This document shows, piece by piece, positions 41,678 through 49,260 of a DNA stretch of 64,000 nt. The notes below the pieces were generated by a model that did not search any database, was not told the DNA's origin, and saw only the letters and a program-made list of their open reading frames with translations. The translations under genes were made by a program, and so were the position numbers. The stretch's first letter is position 1; the number at the start of each line of letters is the position of its first letter. This stretch comes from DATIJJ01 sp035478795 (GTDB lineage Bacteria > Pseudomonadota > Gammaproteobacteria > DSM-16500): assembly GCA_035478795.1 (NCBI GenBank), contig DATIJJ010000014.1:1-64000 (forward strand), read 5' to 3'.

Positions 41678-42024
41678 CAATCATTTATCAACCGAATTTC
41701 AATTCTTTCCTTTCCTCTGCCAACATTAACTCTTTTCAAATTAATCGCCCCAACTTCACCGGTAGATTTTACGTGCGTCCCGCCGCATGGCACTTGTGAA
41801 AATCCATCAATTTCCCAATAGCGTCTTTGATTTTCAATATCAGAAAATCCTGTTTTAATTGGCATATTCTGAGCGATAATTTTATCATACTCACTATCAC
41901 TTTCCTGACCGACAAAAAAAGAAAAAGCAATCGTTTCATCAAATAAAATACAATTTCCATTGACCGACGATACATGAGTGATTAAATGAGTTTGATATGG
42001 GTTATCCCAAAACACTTTTTGCAT
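41674..42024 (-). CDS. Alanyl-tRNA-editing (AlaX-like) protein with internal deletion
   Basis: 116 residues. The start (MQKVFWDNPYQTHLITHVSS through FFVGQESD) and the end (RRYWEIDGFSQVPCGGTHV, then STGEVGAINLKR) match the beginning and end of AlaX-type editing proteins, which hydrolyse Ser/Gly-tRNA(Ala). About 100 central residues, including the HxxxH zinc motif, are missing in frame; only the CxxxH half of the zinc site remains. Probably inactive or altered. It starts one base after the DUF2000 stop, so translation is coupled. Its 3' tail is duplicated at 27509-27541. Confidence 0.8.
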   Translation of the reverse strand: MQKVFWDNPYQTHLITHVSSVNGNCILFDETIAFSFFVGQESDSEYDKIIAQNMPIKTGFSDIENQRRYWEIDGFSQVPCGGTHVKSTGEVGAINLKRVNVGRGKERIEIRLINDC

Positions 42025-42025
42025 A

Positions 42026-42448
42026 TTATCGCCACAAAGAGAATTTTTTCGTTAATTCTGTTACCTTATCCCATTCACCAAATAGTACAATACCGTAATA
42101 AATCAAATTTTCATCTTTAACATTCGCTGTTCGTTCAATCTGCTCTTTATATGTTCCGACTGTCATAGTATCAGCGAAATCATTAAAAATAATGTTATTT
42201 GCAATCGCTTCATTACGTAGTTTTCGTATTTTGTTTGAATTTTCTGACAGGATGATGAAAGGGATTTCCGAAATAAAAGGATGGGAACCGCCATCCGCGT
42301 CACGATAATCCGTTAAACGTAATTCCTCCTTGCCAATAGCCGACCCCAACCCGATGCACATGTGCGCGAGTGCATTCATTATTTTTCCTGTTTCTATACT
42401 TTTATTTAATACAGCAACCAGCTTGTTTTTAAACTTCTCATCTGTCAT
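42026..42448 (-). CDS. DUF2000-family protein
   Basis: 140 residues. NKLVAVLNKSIETGKIMNALAHMC, then IPFIILSENSNKIRKLR and NLIYYGIVLFGEWDKVTELTKKFSLW, match the DUF2000 family (peptidyl-tRNA-hydrolase-2-like fold). Paralogue of 5448-5876. AGGTG precedes ATG. Operon with the AlaX-like gene, divergent from an XRE-cupin regulator. Function unknown. Confidence 0.75.
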   Translation of the reverse strand: MTDEKFKNKLVAVLNKSIETGKIMNALAHMCIGLGSAIGKEELRLTDYRDADGGSHPFISEIPFIILSENSNKIRKLRNEAIANNIIFNDFADTMTVGTYKEQIERTANVKDENLIYYGIVLFGEWDKVTELTKKFSLWR

Positions 42449-42478
42449 AGGGCACCTGATTTAAGTAAATAAAGATCG

Positions 42479-42530
42479 TGCGTTATAACGCATATTGAGA
42501 TATAATAGCATTGTGCGTTATGGCGCACAA
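42479..42530. promoter_or_regulatory. Divergent control region with two palindromes for the XRE regulator
   Basis: TGCGTTATAACGCA (42479-42492) is a perfect 14-base palindrome covering the minus-strand -10 (TATAAC). TTGTGCG-N6-CGCACAA (42511-42530) lies just after the plus-strand -10 TATAAT (42501-42506). Both contain TGCGTTAT. A regulator binding here would control both the xre gene and the DUF2000-AlaX operon. Confidence 0.7.
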
Positions 42531-42553
42531 CATTTTTCTACACAGGATAGCGC

Positions 42554-43120
42554 ATGAAAAATATTAATAAACGCATCTCTTTGATTTTAAAAAAATTACG
42601 CCATGACAAAGGATGGAGTCTCGATAAAGCAGCTGAAAAAACGGGCGTAAGCAAGGCGATGTTAGGTCAAATTGAACGGGAAGAATCAAGCCCGACGATT
42701 GCCACTTTATGGAAAATCGCCAGCGGGTTTGACACCTCATTTTCTTCTTTCATTGAAGATACGCATTCCAGATCAGATCATTCTGTTCATAGAGTCGGTA
42801 AAACCCGGCAACTGCACCCATCCGATAAAAAAATTCGCGTTATGCCGTTATTTCCTTATGATGATGAATTAAAGTGTGAAATATTTGTCATTGAATTATT
42901 GCCAACATGTGAACATTTATCTCCACCTCACCAGGCAGGCGTCATAGAACATGTCATTGTAGCGTCAGGAACAATAGAAGTTTTAGTCAATAAAAAATGG
43001 AAGTTACTTAAAAAGGGCGACGGGCTTCGTTTCAATGCAAGTCAACCACATGGTTATAGAAATCTTTCGAAAAAGACTGCTCTATTTCATGATATTATCC
43101 ACTATCCTGTTGGCTCATGA
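42554..43120 (+). CDS. XRE-family regulator with C-terminal cupin domain
   Basis: 188 residues. The helix-turn-helix covers residues ~8-65 (ISLILKKLRHDKGWSLDKAA, then SKAMLGQIEREESSPTIATL), and the rest is a cupin (FVIELLPTCEHLS, GVIEHVIVASGTIEVLVNKK, GDGLRFNASQPHGYRN). Such proteins regulate amino-acid or amine metabolism by binding a ligand in the cupin. Divergent from DUF2000-AlaX with palindromes between. Its 3' end overlaps the convergent GNAT gene. Confidence 0.92.
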   Translation: MKNINKRISLILKKLRHDKGWSLDKAAEKTGVSKAMLGQIEREESSPTIATLWKIASGFDTSFSSFIEDTHSRSDHSVHRVGKTRQLHPSDKKIRVMPLFPYDDELKCEIFVIELLPTCEHLSPPHQAGVIEHVIVASGTIEVLVNKKWKLLKKGDGLRFNASQPHGYRNLSKKTALFHDIIHYPVGS

Positions 43121-43673
43121 TCTCATTCATGTCAAGCTTCATAATATGATGCGGAACAGGATGCCATGATGCAATAAATTCCCCTACAATACGAAATCCT
43201 GCCTTTTGATAGACATGAGTCGCCCTGACATTTGATTTTTCCGGATCTATAAAAACTTCCGAGATATCTGAAAAATGACTTGTCAGAAATTCTTTAATAA
43301 CCCTGCTTGCAAGTCCTTTTCCAAGATAATTTTTATCGCAAATAAAAATATCCAGTGTGATGGCCAATCCATCTGATTCACTGTATTTCGCATATACGTT
43401 GGATGAATTTTTAAAAATATTTGATGTTAATAAATAAACAAAAGGTGTTTCATTATCATAACCGATCCAATGTTGTGTCATTTCTGATTGTCGATCTATT
43501 TTTTTATTTTTTGTATAAAATTGGAAAAATTTTTCAAGTCCTGACAATGTATTTTGTAATCCCTGCCCATGAATCCATTCTCGAATATAGTCTTGCTGAA
43601 GCCACCGATGAATGAGCTCCCGCTGTGGCTCCATTGCGGGTTTAAAATTAAAACGGTGTGATATTTCACGCAT
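43095..43673 (-). CDS. AAC(6')-like GNAT acetyltransferase
   Basis: 192 residues. FNFKPAMEPQRELIHRWLQQ, HWIGYDNETPFVYLL, LDIFICDKNYLGKGLASRVI (acetyl-CoA motif) and VRATHVYQKAGFRIVGEF resemble the aminoglycoside 6'-N-acetyltransferase/IucB-type branch. Whether it acts on aminoglycosides is unknown. Its first 13 codons are duplicated at 27593-27632. Overlaps xre by 26 bases at the 3' end. Confidence 0.87.
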   Translation of the reverse strand: MREISHRFNFKPAMEPQRELIHRWLQQDYIREWIHGQGLQNTLSGLEKFFQFYTKNKKIDRQSEMTQHWIGYDNETPFVYLLTSNIFKNSSNVYAKYSESDGLAITLDIFICDKNYLGKGLASRVIKEFLTSHFSDISEVFIDPEKSNVRATHVYQKAGFRIVGEFIASWHPVPHHIMKLDMNEIMSQQDSG

Positions 43674-43747
43674 ACGAACCCTGTCATTCTGATTTTTGTC
43701 TATCAGGGGTATTTAACCACGGGTATAAAACAAGCTTGACCTATAGC

Positions 43748-43921
43748 TTAATAATGGCCCGAGCAGCATCCATTATTACACCCGGAATAGCCGGTATATT
43801 GGGTACAGCTACAATAAGTTGTTCTTTGGCAGCAACCGCCACAACTCATTTTTTCAACACAAGCTGTTAATCCTAAACATCCTATTGCTATCAATGTACT
43901 TACCCATATTTTCACTTTCAT
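43748..43921 (-). CDS. Small cysteine-rich lipoprotein
   Basis: 57 residues. MKVKIWVSTLIAIGCLGLTA then Cys21 is a lipoprotein signal with lipobox LTAC. The mature part of 37 residues holds nine Cys including the lipidated one (C27, C30, C31, C37, C39, C48, C52, C53), plus Gly and Tyr, with no other recognised motif. GAGGAGG lies 8 bases before the ATG, a very strong site. It would be anchored in the outer or inner membrane and may form disulfides or bind metal. No similar protein comes to mind. Confidence 0.7.
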   Translation of the reverse strand: MKVKIWVSTLIAIGCLGLTACVEKMSCGGCCQRTTYCSCTQYTGYSGCNNGCCSGHY

Positions 43922-43942
43922 TTTCAGACCCTCCTCATTAAC

Positions 43943-44056
43943 CAGGTCGTGTCCTCACACACTGTAACTTATTGTTTTTACAATGACTTCTCAGGCGCCG
44001 GGTTCCCTTGATCTACTTTAAAAACAATAAGTTACAGTGTGTGAGGACACGACCTG
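43943..44056. repeat. 114-bp element with perfect 38-bp inverted arms
   Basis: Left arm 43943-43980 (CAGGTCGTGTCCTCACACAC onward) and right arm 44019-44056 are perfect reverse complements around a 38-base centre. No ORF. Distinct in sequence from the 240-bp palindrome at 40141. Looks like a miniature hairpin element inserted between two genes. Confidence 0.85.
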
Positions 44057-44120
44057 ACTTGTCTCGTTTATATTATTTTAACATAACCAAACAGGAGTGA
44101 TTTTATCGACCTGGTCCGAC

Positions 44121-44156
44121 AAAGCAGCTGTGCGATATATCGCACAACTGCTTTTT
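44121..44156. terminator. Strong bidirectional hairpin terminator
   Basis: AAAGCAG...CTGCTTT encloses TGTGCGAT/ATCGCACA, a 15-pair interrupted stem with flanking T-runs (five T on the plus side). It lies 15 bases after the stop of the outer-membrane protein gene. The inner palindrome resembles the XRE operator at 42511 by chance or descent. Confidence 0.7.
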
Positions 44157-44170
44157 GGACTTTCAACAGA

Positions 44171-44932
44171 TTAAAAGTGGTAGCTCAAACCAAGCGAGCC
44201 GCGGTTATCAGCGGGTGAATTTTTAGAACCGGTGGGTCCATTATTATTAAAAGAATTATAGTTAATGTAATCGTATTCCAGTCTTCCCGTCACTTTTCCA
44301 AAAAGAGGAACTTCAACACCCAACCCCAGATTGTACCCGCCTGACCAATGCGTAAAATTGGAACCCGAACTGCCTGACCAGTCCTGTACCTTAAATTGCG
44401 TATCAACATATCCAAGGCGTCCATAGACTAAAGGTCCCGCGCCATTCGCGAGTTTAATACCGGGTAAAATCGAGGCACCGATACTGGTTCCGGCAGAGAA
44501 TTTGCCATCATACATAAAACCGGACGTCTGCAGCGAATCCTTGCCACTGGCGCCACTTGTTCCTAAAAAGAGTTCGCCGCCCAGATAAAAATTGTTTCTG
44601 AAGGATTGACCATACCCGCCAAACAACCTGCCGTTCCAGCCATTGGCATGGGTATTTAAGGAACCAATGGGATCATCCAGCACCCACGGATTACGTTTTA
44701 TCTGAAACCCTTCATAACCGAGACTCACCCCGGTATAAAAACCGCCGAACAAGGAATGAAATGGCGGGCAGGGGCAATCATCCATGGCATCATCATAACC
44801 ATCGTCATAGCCATCATCATAGCCTCTGTTATAGGTATGATGCGCTGATTGCGCAAACGAAGCGGTTCCGCATGTCAAAAGCGGAATGGTCATTAACAAA
44901 CAAAGTGTTGAGAGACGAAACATCCTTTTCAT
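44171..44932 (-). CDS. Outer-membrane beta-barrel protein
   Basis: 253 residues. Signal peptide (FRLSTLCLLMTIPLLTCGTASFA), then a run of YDDG repeats and CPCPPFHS, then alternating beta strands (GGFYTGVSLGYEGF, NFYLGGELFLG, GRLGYVDTQF, GYNLGLGVEVP, GRLEYDYINY) ending LGLSYHF with the C-terminal Phe needed for barrel insertion. An OmpA-like/opacity-type eight-strand barrel. The acidic YDDG repeat may bind Ca. Ends at a strong terminator. Confidence 0.87.
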   Translation of the reverse strand: MKRMFRLSTLCLLMTIPLLTCGTASFAQSAHHTYNRGYDDGYDDGYDDAMDDCPCPPFHSLFGGFYTGVSLGYEGFQIKRNPWVLDDPIGSLNTHANGWNGRLFGGYGQSFRNNFYLGGELFLGTSGASGKDSLQTSGFMYDGKFSAGTSIGASILPGIKLANGAGPLVYGRLGYVDTQFKVQDWSGSSGSNFTHWSGGYNLGLGVEVPLFGKVTGRLEYDYINYNSFNNNGPTGSKNSPADNRGSLGLSYHF

Positions 44933-45105
44933 ATCAAAATCCTTTTAAGTGAGGTCGACACCATACTAGATAATTTTCTTTTGAAAAACAATTGAGAACT
45001 TCCTTAAAGCACACAAATCCATGGCAGATTATTGGCGAATGTACGATAATACAGTCCTTGAAAACTTCATTTCTGTTGCATCAAACCCGTTTTCTCAGGA
45101 AATTT

Positions 45106-45480
45106 ATGATGGATAGCCTGCATACAACACTGCTTCTTATAAGCCACCTTTTAATTGGATTTTATTTCACTTTTTTTGGACTGTGGAATATCTATCACTG
45201 GAAGCCCATGATAGAGGTCATGTTACAAAAAAAGATACCGTCCCCCTTGTTTCTTTTATCAATTGCCATAGGCTGGCAAATGATATGCGGGATCATGATT
45301 ATGTTCGGGATTCTGACCAAACTTGCCGCACTTCTACTTATTCCATTCACTGTGCTGATCGTATTGATGTTACATTCCTACTGGGATTTTAAAGGTGAGT
45401 TACGCAAACAACATATGGCGTTATTTATTACAAATTTCACCATTTCCCTGGGAGCATTGATTTTATTATTGTCAAATTAA
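45106..45480 (+). CDS. DoxX-like membrane protein
   Basis: 124 residues from ATG 45106 (AGGA 5 bases upstream; a long upstream extension in frame lacks a ribosome site). Four hydrophobic segments (LLISHLLIGFYFTFFGLWN, LFLLSIAIGWQMICGIMIMFG, LAALLLIPFTVLIVLML, ALFITNFTISLGALILLL) match small DoxX/DoxD proteins of the inner membrane. Role probably respiratory or redox; not specific. Confidence 0.8.
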   Translation: MMDSLHTTLLLISHLLIGFYFTFFGLWNIYHWKPMIEVMLQKKIPSPLFLLSIAIGWQMICGIMIMFGILTKLAALLLIPFTVLIVLMLHSYWDFKGELRKQHMALFITNFTISLGALILLLSN

Positions 45481-45549
45481 CCGATTGTTATATTCATTAT
45501 AAGGCTATTTGCTATACCATAAGCGGTTTTAATCGCCATAAAGAATGTT

Positions 45550-46533
45550 ATGTTGAATACTAATCCGAATACGCCGTATGCAAACCTGAAGCCTGATAGC
45601 ATTCTTGATGCCGTAGAAAGTGTTGGTTTTCGTTGTAACGGCAGCCTGTTTCCCCTGAATAGTTATGAAAATCGTGTTTATCAGATTGGAATAGAGGAAG
45701 CCGATCCTGTTATCGCGAAATTTTACCGCCCCCTGCGCTGGAGTAATGAGGCGATTCTGGAAGAACATCAATTTGCGGCGGAATTATCCGCGCACGAAAT
45801 TCCTGTGGTTGCTCCACTGGTGATGAAAAATAAAACGCTACACGATTACAAGGGTTTTCGTTTTGCCCTGTTCGTGCGCCGGGGTGGACGAGCGCTTGAG
45901 CTGGATAGCCTGGAGCAACTGGAGTGGATGGGTCGATTTATTGGTCGTCTTCATGCAACAGGCGCCTGTCGATCCTTTCATCACCGACACACACTCACTG
46001 TGGATTACTTTGGATTCGCTCCCTGTCATTTTTTGCTTGAAAACAATTTTATTCCTGACTATTTGAAACAGCCATTTGGCGAAGCCATTGAGACCGCTTT
46101 AAACCGGATTAAAATTATTTTTCAACAAACCGGTGAAATAAAGCAAATCCGCCTGCATGGTGACTGTCATGCAGGTAATGTTTTATGGCGCGACAGCGGC
46201 CCACACATTGTAGATCTCGATGATTGCATGATGGGTCCGGCTATTCAGGATCTCTGGATGTTGCTGTCAGGAAATGAAATGCAAATGCAAGCGCAACTGG
46301 AACGGATCTTGTGGGGTTATTGTGAATTTCATGATTTTAATTATCGTGAGCTTCACCTGATTGAAGCCTTGCGTACCTTGCGCATGTTGCATTATTCAGC
46401 CTGGCTTGCCAAACGCTGGGAAGATCCCGCATTTCCCTTAAATTTTCCCTGGTTTAATACAGCGCATTACTGGCAAGAACAACTGAACAATTTAAATGAA
46501 CAAATTCAAAAGCTGCCATTAGCTCTCAGCTAA
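45550..46533 (+). CDS. srkA: Stress-response kinase SrkA/RdoA-like
   Basis: 327 residues. SYENRVYQIGIEEADPVIAKFYRP is the start of the RdoA family, then RLHGDCHAGNVLW and IVDLDDCMMGPAIQDLWML supply the catalytic Asp/Asn and the metal Asp. A cytosolic Ser/Thr kinase of the APH fold involved in survival of stress. The 3' end overlaps the convergent KfrA-like gene by 15 bases. Confidence 0.93.
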   Translation: MLNTNPNTPYANLKPDSILDAVESVGFRCNGSLFPLNSYENRVYQIGIEEADPVIAKFYRPLRWSNEAILEEHQFAAELSAHEIPVVAPLVMKNKTLHDYKGFRFALFVRRGGRALELDSLEQLEWMGRFIGRLHATGACRSFHHRHTLTVDYFGFAPCHFLLENNFIPDYLKQPFGEAIETALNRIKIIFQQTGEIKQIRLHGDCHAGNVLWRDSGPHIVDLDDCMMGPAIQDLWMLLSGNEMQMQAQLERILWGYCEFHDFNYRELHLIEALRTLRMLHYSAWLAKRWEDPAFPLNFPWFNTAHYWQEQLNNLNEQIQKLPLALS

Positions 46534-46983
46534 TAATGAAAGCCGCTGGTAATGTTCCAGTGCCTGCTCGAGTGCCCGTTTGTCATGGGTCAGAGCCATT
46601 TTTTCCTGCTGCCATTGATTAAACAGCTGTTGCCAACGCCGGTTATTTTGACGGTATTTTTCCAACTCTGTTTTTAATTCGGCTATTTCCTGCTGATAGT
46701 TCAATTCAATTGGTACAAACTGTTCTGTTGATTGACTCAGTACGTTTTCCCAGAGTCCTTTAATCATTTCAATCAAAAATTCCGGCATCGGCCCCCTCAA
46801 AACGATTTTGGAAGTTTTGTTTTGTGCCTGTCTAAAACGACGCAAGTGCTGATTGATGGTGCCGGCGCTTCCTGTGCCGAGAAAATGGCGCACATTCTCA
46901 ATAGTAATATTTTTATCCTGGCCTTTTAATGCGCTGATTGCCGAGATAACATCTTCGTACGTAATTCCATGACGAGCCATCAT
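46519..46983 (-). CDS. KfrA-type DNA-binding protein with coiled coil
   Basis: 154 residues. The N-terminal ~60 residues (GITYEDVISAISALKGQ, NVRHFLGTGSAGTINQHLRRF) match the KfrA N-terminal DNA-binding domain; from ~95 (NYQQEIAELKTELEKY) a coiled coil with heptads runs to near the C-terminus. Plasmid KfrA proteins are autoregulators and help partition; chromosomal ones are of unknown role. AGGAATGA precedes the start. Confidence 0.82.
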   Translation of the reverse strand: MMARHGITYEDVISAISALKGQDKNITIENVRHFLGTGSAGTINQHLRRFRQAQNKTSKIVLRGPMPEFLIEMIKGLWENVLSQSTEQFVPIELNYQQEIAELKTELEKYRQNNRRWQQLFNQWQQEKMALTHDKRALEQALEHYQRLSLLAES

Positions 46984-47045
46984 TCATTCCTTTTTTGTAT
47001 TACGTTTTATGAATTATACCGGTTTTCGCAATAAAATAAACGACG

Positions 47046-47417
47046 TTAACTGTGTATATATTTATCAATTATATCGGGCAATGTTTTTATATCGACAGGC
47101 TTGGCAATGTAACCATTACATCCTGCCGCCAATGCCTTTTCTTTATCTGTTTTCATGGCATAAGCGGTTATTGCAATAACAGGAATGTGTTTATACCGGG
47201 GATCAGCTTTTAGTTTGCGCGTCAATTCAAGACCATCCATTCCGGGTAATTGTATATCAACCAGAATAAGCGCCGGTTTAACTGTTTCCAGCAGAGATAA
47301 CGCTTCTCTCGCATCCATTGCCCGATAAACGTCATACTTTTTCGCAGTCAATAAATAATCCATCATTTTCAGATTAAGCAGATTATCTTCTATGATCAAG
47401 ATGGCTTCGCCTGACAT
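47046..47417 (-). CDS. Single-domain response regulator
   Basis: 123 residues, one receiver domain and no output. IIEDNLLNLKMMDYLL gives the acidic pair, Asp54 in LVDIQLPGMDGL the phospho-acceptor, and IAKPVDIKTLP the conserved Lys. Lies 24 bases downstream of the histidine-kinase gene on the same strand, so they are a pair. A CheY/DivK-like signal relay. Confidence 0.92.
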   Translation of the reverse strand: MSGEAILIIEDNLLNLKMMDYLLTAKKYDVYRAMDAREALSLLETVKPALILVDIQLPGMDGLELTRKLKADPRYKHIPVIAITAYAMKTDKEKALAAGCNGYIAKPVDIKTLPDIIDKYIHS

Positions 47418-47441
47418 GTAAAAAATTTACCTCATTCTCTC

Positions 47442-49103
47442 TTATAGCTCAGATTGTGGAAGATATTTTTCAACCCCAATAAATTTGCTTATGTTCAGGT
47501 CTTCGCCTTGTATCATCACTCGCTGGATTGAAGCATTAAAATGTAGCTGCTCTTCATCACTTAACTGTCTTGTCGACCAAATAATGACGGGCGTAAACAA
47601 CCCTCTTTCAGTTTGCCGATAATAACGCAGAAATTCCGATCCATCCATTCCCGACGCGTAGGGATCCAATAAGACAACATCAGGACATTCCTGCTCCAAT
47701 GCAAGCAATGCACCCACTTTATCTTTTCGAGAAATGACACGAAAACCAGCCTTGCTTAATACAGTATGAGCAAATAATAATGCTTCCTGATCGCTATCAA
47801 TAATAAGAATCATTTTATTTTGACCGGCCAGTATTTCAATCCGCGAAAGAGCAGAAAGCAATTCTTTTTGCGTGGATGGCTTCACTAAAAAATCCCGAAT
47901 TTTACAGCCTGTTTGTATCGGCGGCTCCAATATGGCTTTAATCACCGTCGGATAAATATCATGCGCAGCAATTTTGGAACGCAGCGTACGAATCAGTTCA
48001 AAGCTGCCAGAATCTGGTTGAAATAAATCAAGAATGATCGCATTAAATGGATGCTGCATATTTTTTTTAATTGCTTCTTCCGTACTATTTGAGATGACAA
48101 CATGATAACCCGCTTGAATCAAAGCATTGACCATGAACTCTCTTGCTTGTGATGCTTGTTCAATAACAAGAATAGCAGGGACCTGTTCATTATTTTCGGG
48201 CGAACCTTTTCCTTTTGTTTTGTCATTTTCCCAGGTTTTATAGTAAGGAAAGCACGGCAACACAGCAAAAAAGGTGCTTCCTTTACCGATAAGACTCTCC
48301 ACACCCACCTGCCCTCCCTGAGCTTCGACAATTTTTTTGGTAAGAGCAAGCCCAAGACCTGTGCCTTGATAGGATTTTTTTGAACCGATATCCAGTTGTT
48401 GAAATTTAACAAACAGTTTTTTTAAATCTTCCTCGCGAATACCAATACCGGAATCCTGCACTTCCAAACGAAAATTCTTTTTTCCGAACCGGGCAATATT
48501 GACAGTAACACGCCCATCAGGTGGAGTGAATTTAAGCGCATTGGATATATAATTATAAAATACCTGTTTAAGTTTTTTAGGATCAATGATGATCTCATTC
48601 AAAGCAGGGTCCATTTTAATTTCAAACTGAATATTTTTATCAGCGATAATTTTATAAAAAATTTTTCGAATGTTTTTGATTAATTTATACAAGTCTGTTT
48701 TTTCAGGATGAAATTCCATTTTATTCGATTCAATTTTTGCAAGATCAAGCACATCGTTTATAAACACCAGCAGATGATTTGCGCTATCAACAATGTCATT
48801 CAAAAATTCATGATACCTGGGTGACCTGGTATCTAACAGACCATCTTTTAATATTTCTGAAAACCCAATAATGGCATTTAATGGAGTGCGCATTTCATGT
48901 GATATATTGGCAATAAACTCGTTTTTTAATCGATCAGATTCTTTTGCTGAATAGATGATTTTTTCAAATGCCTGGTTTTTTGCCTGAAGATTTTTTACAG
49001 AAATTTCCAGTTGTTCTGCATAATGTAATGCCGCCTGCCATTCCTTGTAGTAATTGGTCGCATTACTTTTGTTGCTTCCCATAAACACATCCCTGTCAGC
49101 CAT
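47442..49103 (-). CDS. Soluble hybrid histidine kinase
   Basis: 553 residues, no membrane span or PAS. Order: a coiled-coil start, HisKA with His69 in ANISHEMRTPLNAIIGF, HATPase (NYISNALKF, DSGIGI, GTGLGLAL), then two receiver domains. The first has Asp in IILDLFQPDSG and Lys in FLVKPS; the second has Asp in VLLDPYASGMDG, but its Lys position reads VMIQG, so that one is probably not a normal switch. Without a sensor it needs an outside partner. ATG 49082 has a better ribosome site. The divergent 1923-residue protein carries related His-less dimerisation helices. Confidence 0.92.
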   Translation of the reverse strand: MADRDVFMGSNKSNATNYYKEWQAALHYAEQLEISVKNLQAKNQAFEKIIYSAKESDRLKNEFIANISHEMRTPLNAIIGFSEILKDGLLDTRSPRYHEFLNDIVDSANHLLVFINDVLDLAKIESNKMEFHPEKTDLYKLIKNIRKIFYKIIADKNIQFEIKMDPALNEIIIDPKKLKQVFYNYISNALKFTPPDGRVTVNIARFGKKNFRLEVQDSGIGIREEDLKKLFVKFQQLDIGSKKSYQGTGLGLALTKKIVEAQGGQVGVESLIGKGSTFFAVLPCFPYYKTWENDKTKGKGSPENNEQVPAILVIEQASQAREFMVNALIQAGYHVVISNSTEEAIKKNMQHPFNAIILDLFQPDSGSFELIRTLRSKIAAHDIYPTVIKAILEPPIQTGCKIRDFLVKPSTQKELLSALSRIEILAGQNKMILIIDSDQEALLFAHTVLSKAGFRVISRKDKVGALLALEQECPDVVLLDPYASGMDGSEFLRYYRQTERGLFTPVIIWSTRQLSDEEQLHFNASIQRVMIQGEDLNISKFIGVEKYLPQSEL

Positions 49104-49260
49104 TCTTCTGATTATATTATCAAAAAAAAGACATCAATGATGTATTTTATTGATTAAATTAACAAAATATCTGGCACTTTTTCTCTATAAAACCCCATTT
49201 TTTTAAAATATGAACCATACTTAAAACGTAGACATGTGATTTATCAGGGGTTAATAACTC

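Noticed and set aside
49170..49190. Possible sigma-54 promoter (TGGCAC) before the haemagglutinin-like gene
   Set aside because: The -12 GC element is absent at the right spacing; TATAAA nearby fits a weak sigma-70 site as well.
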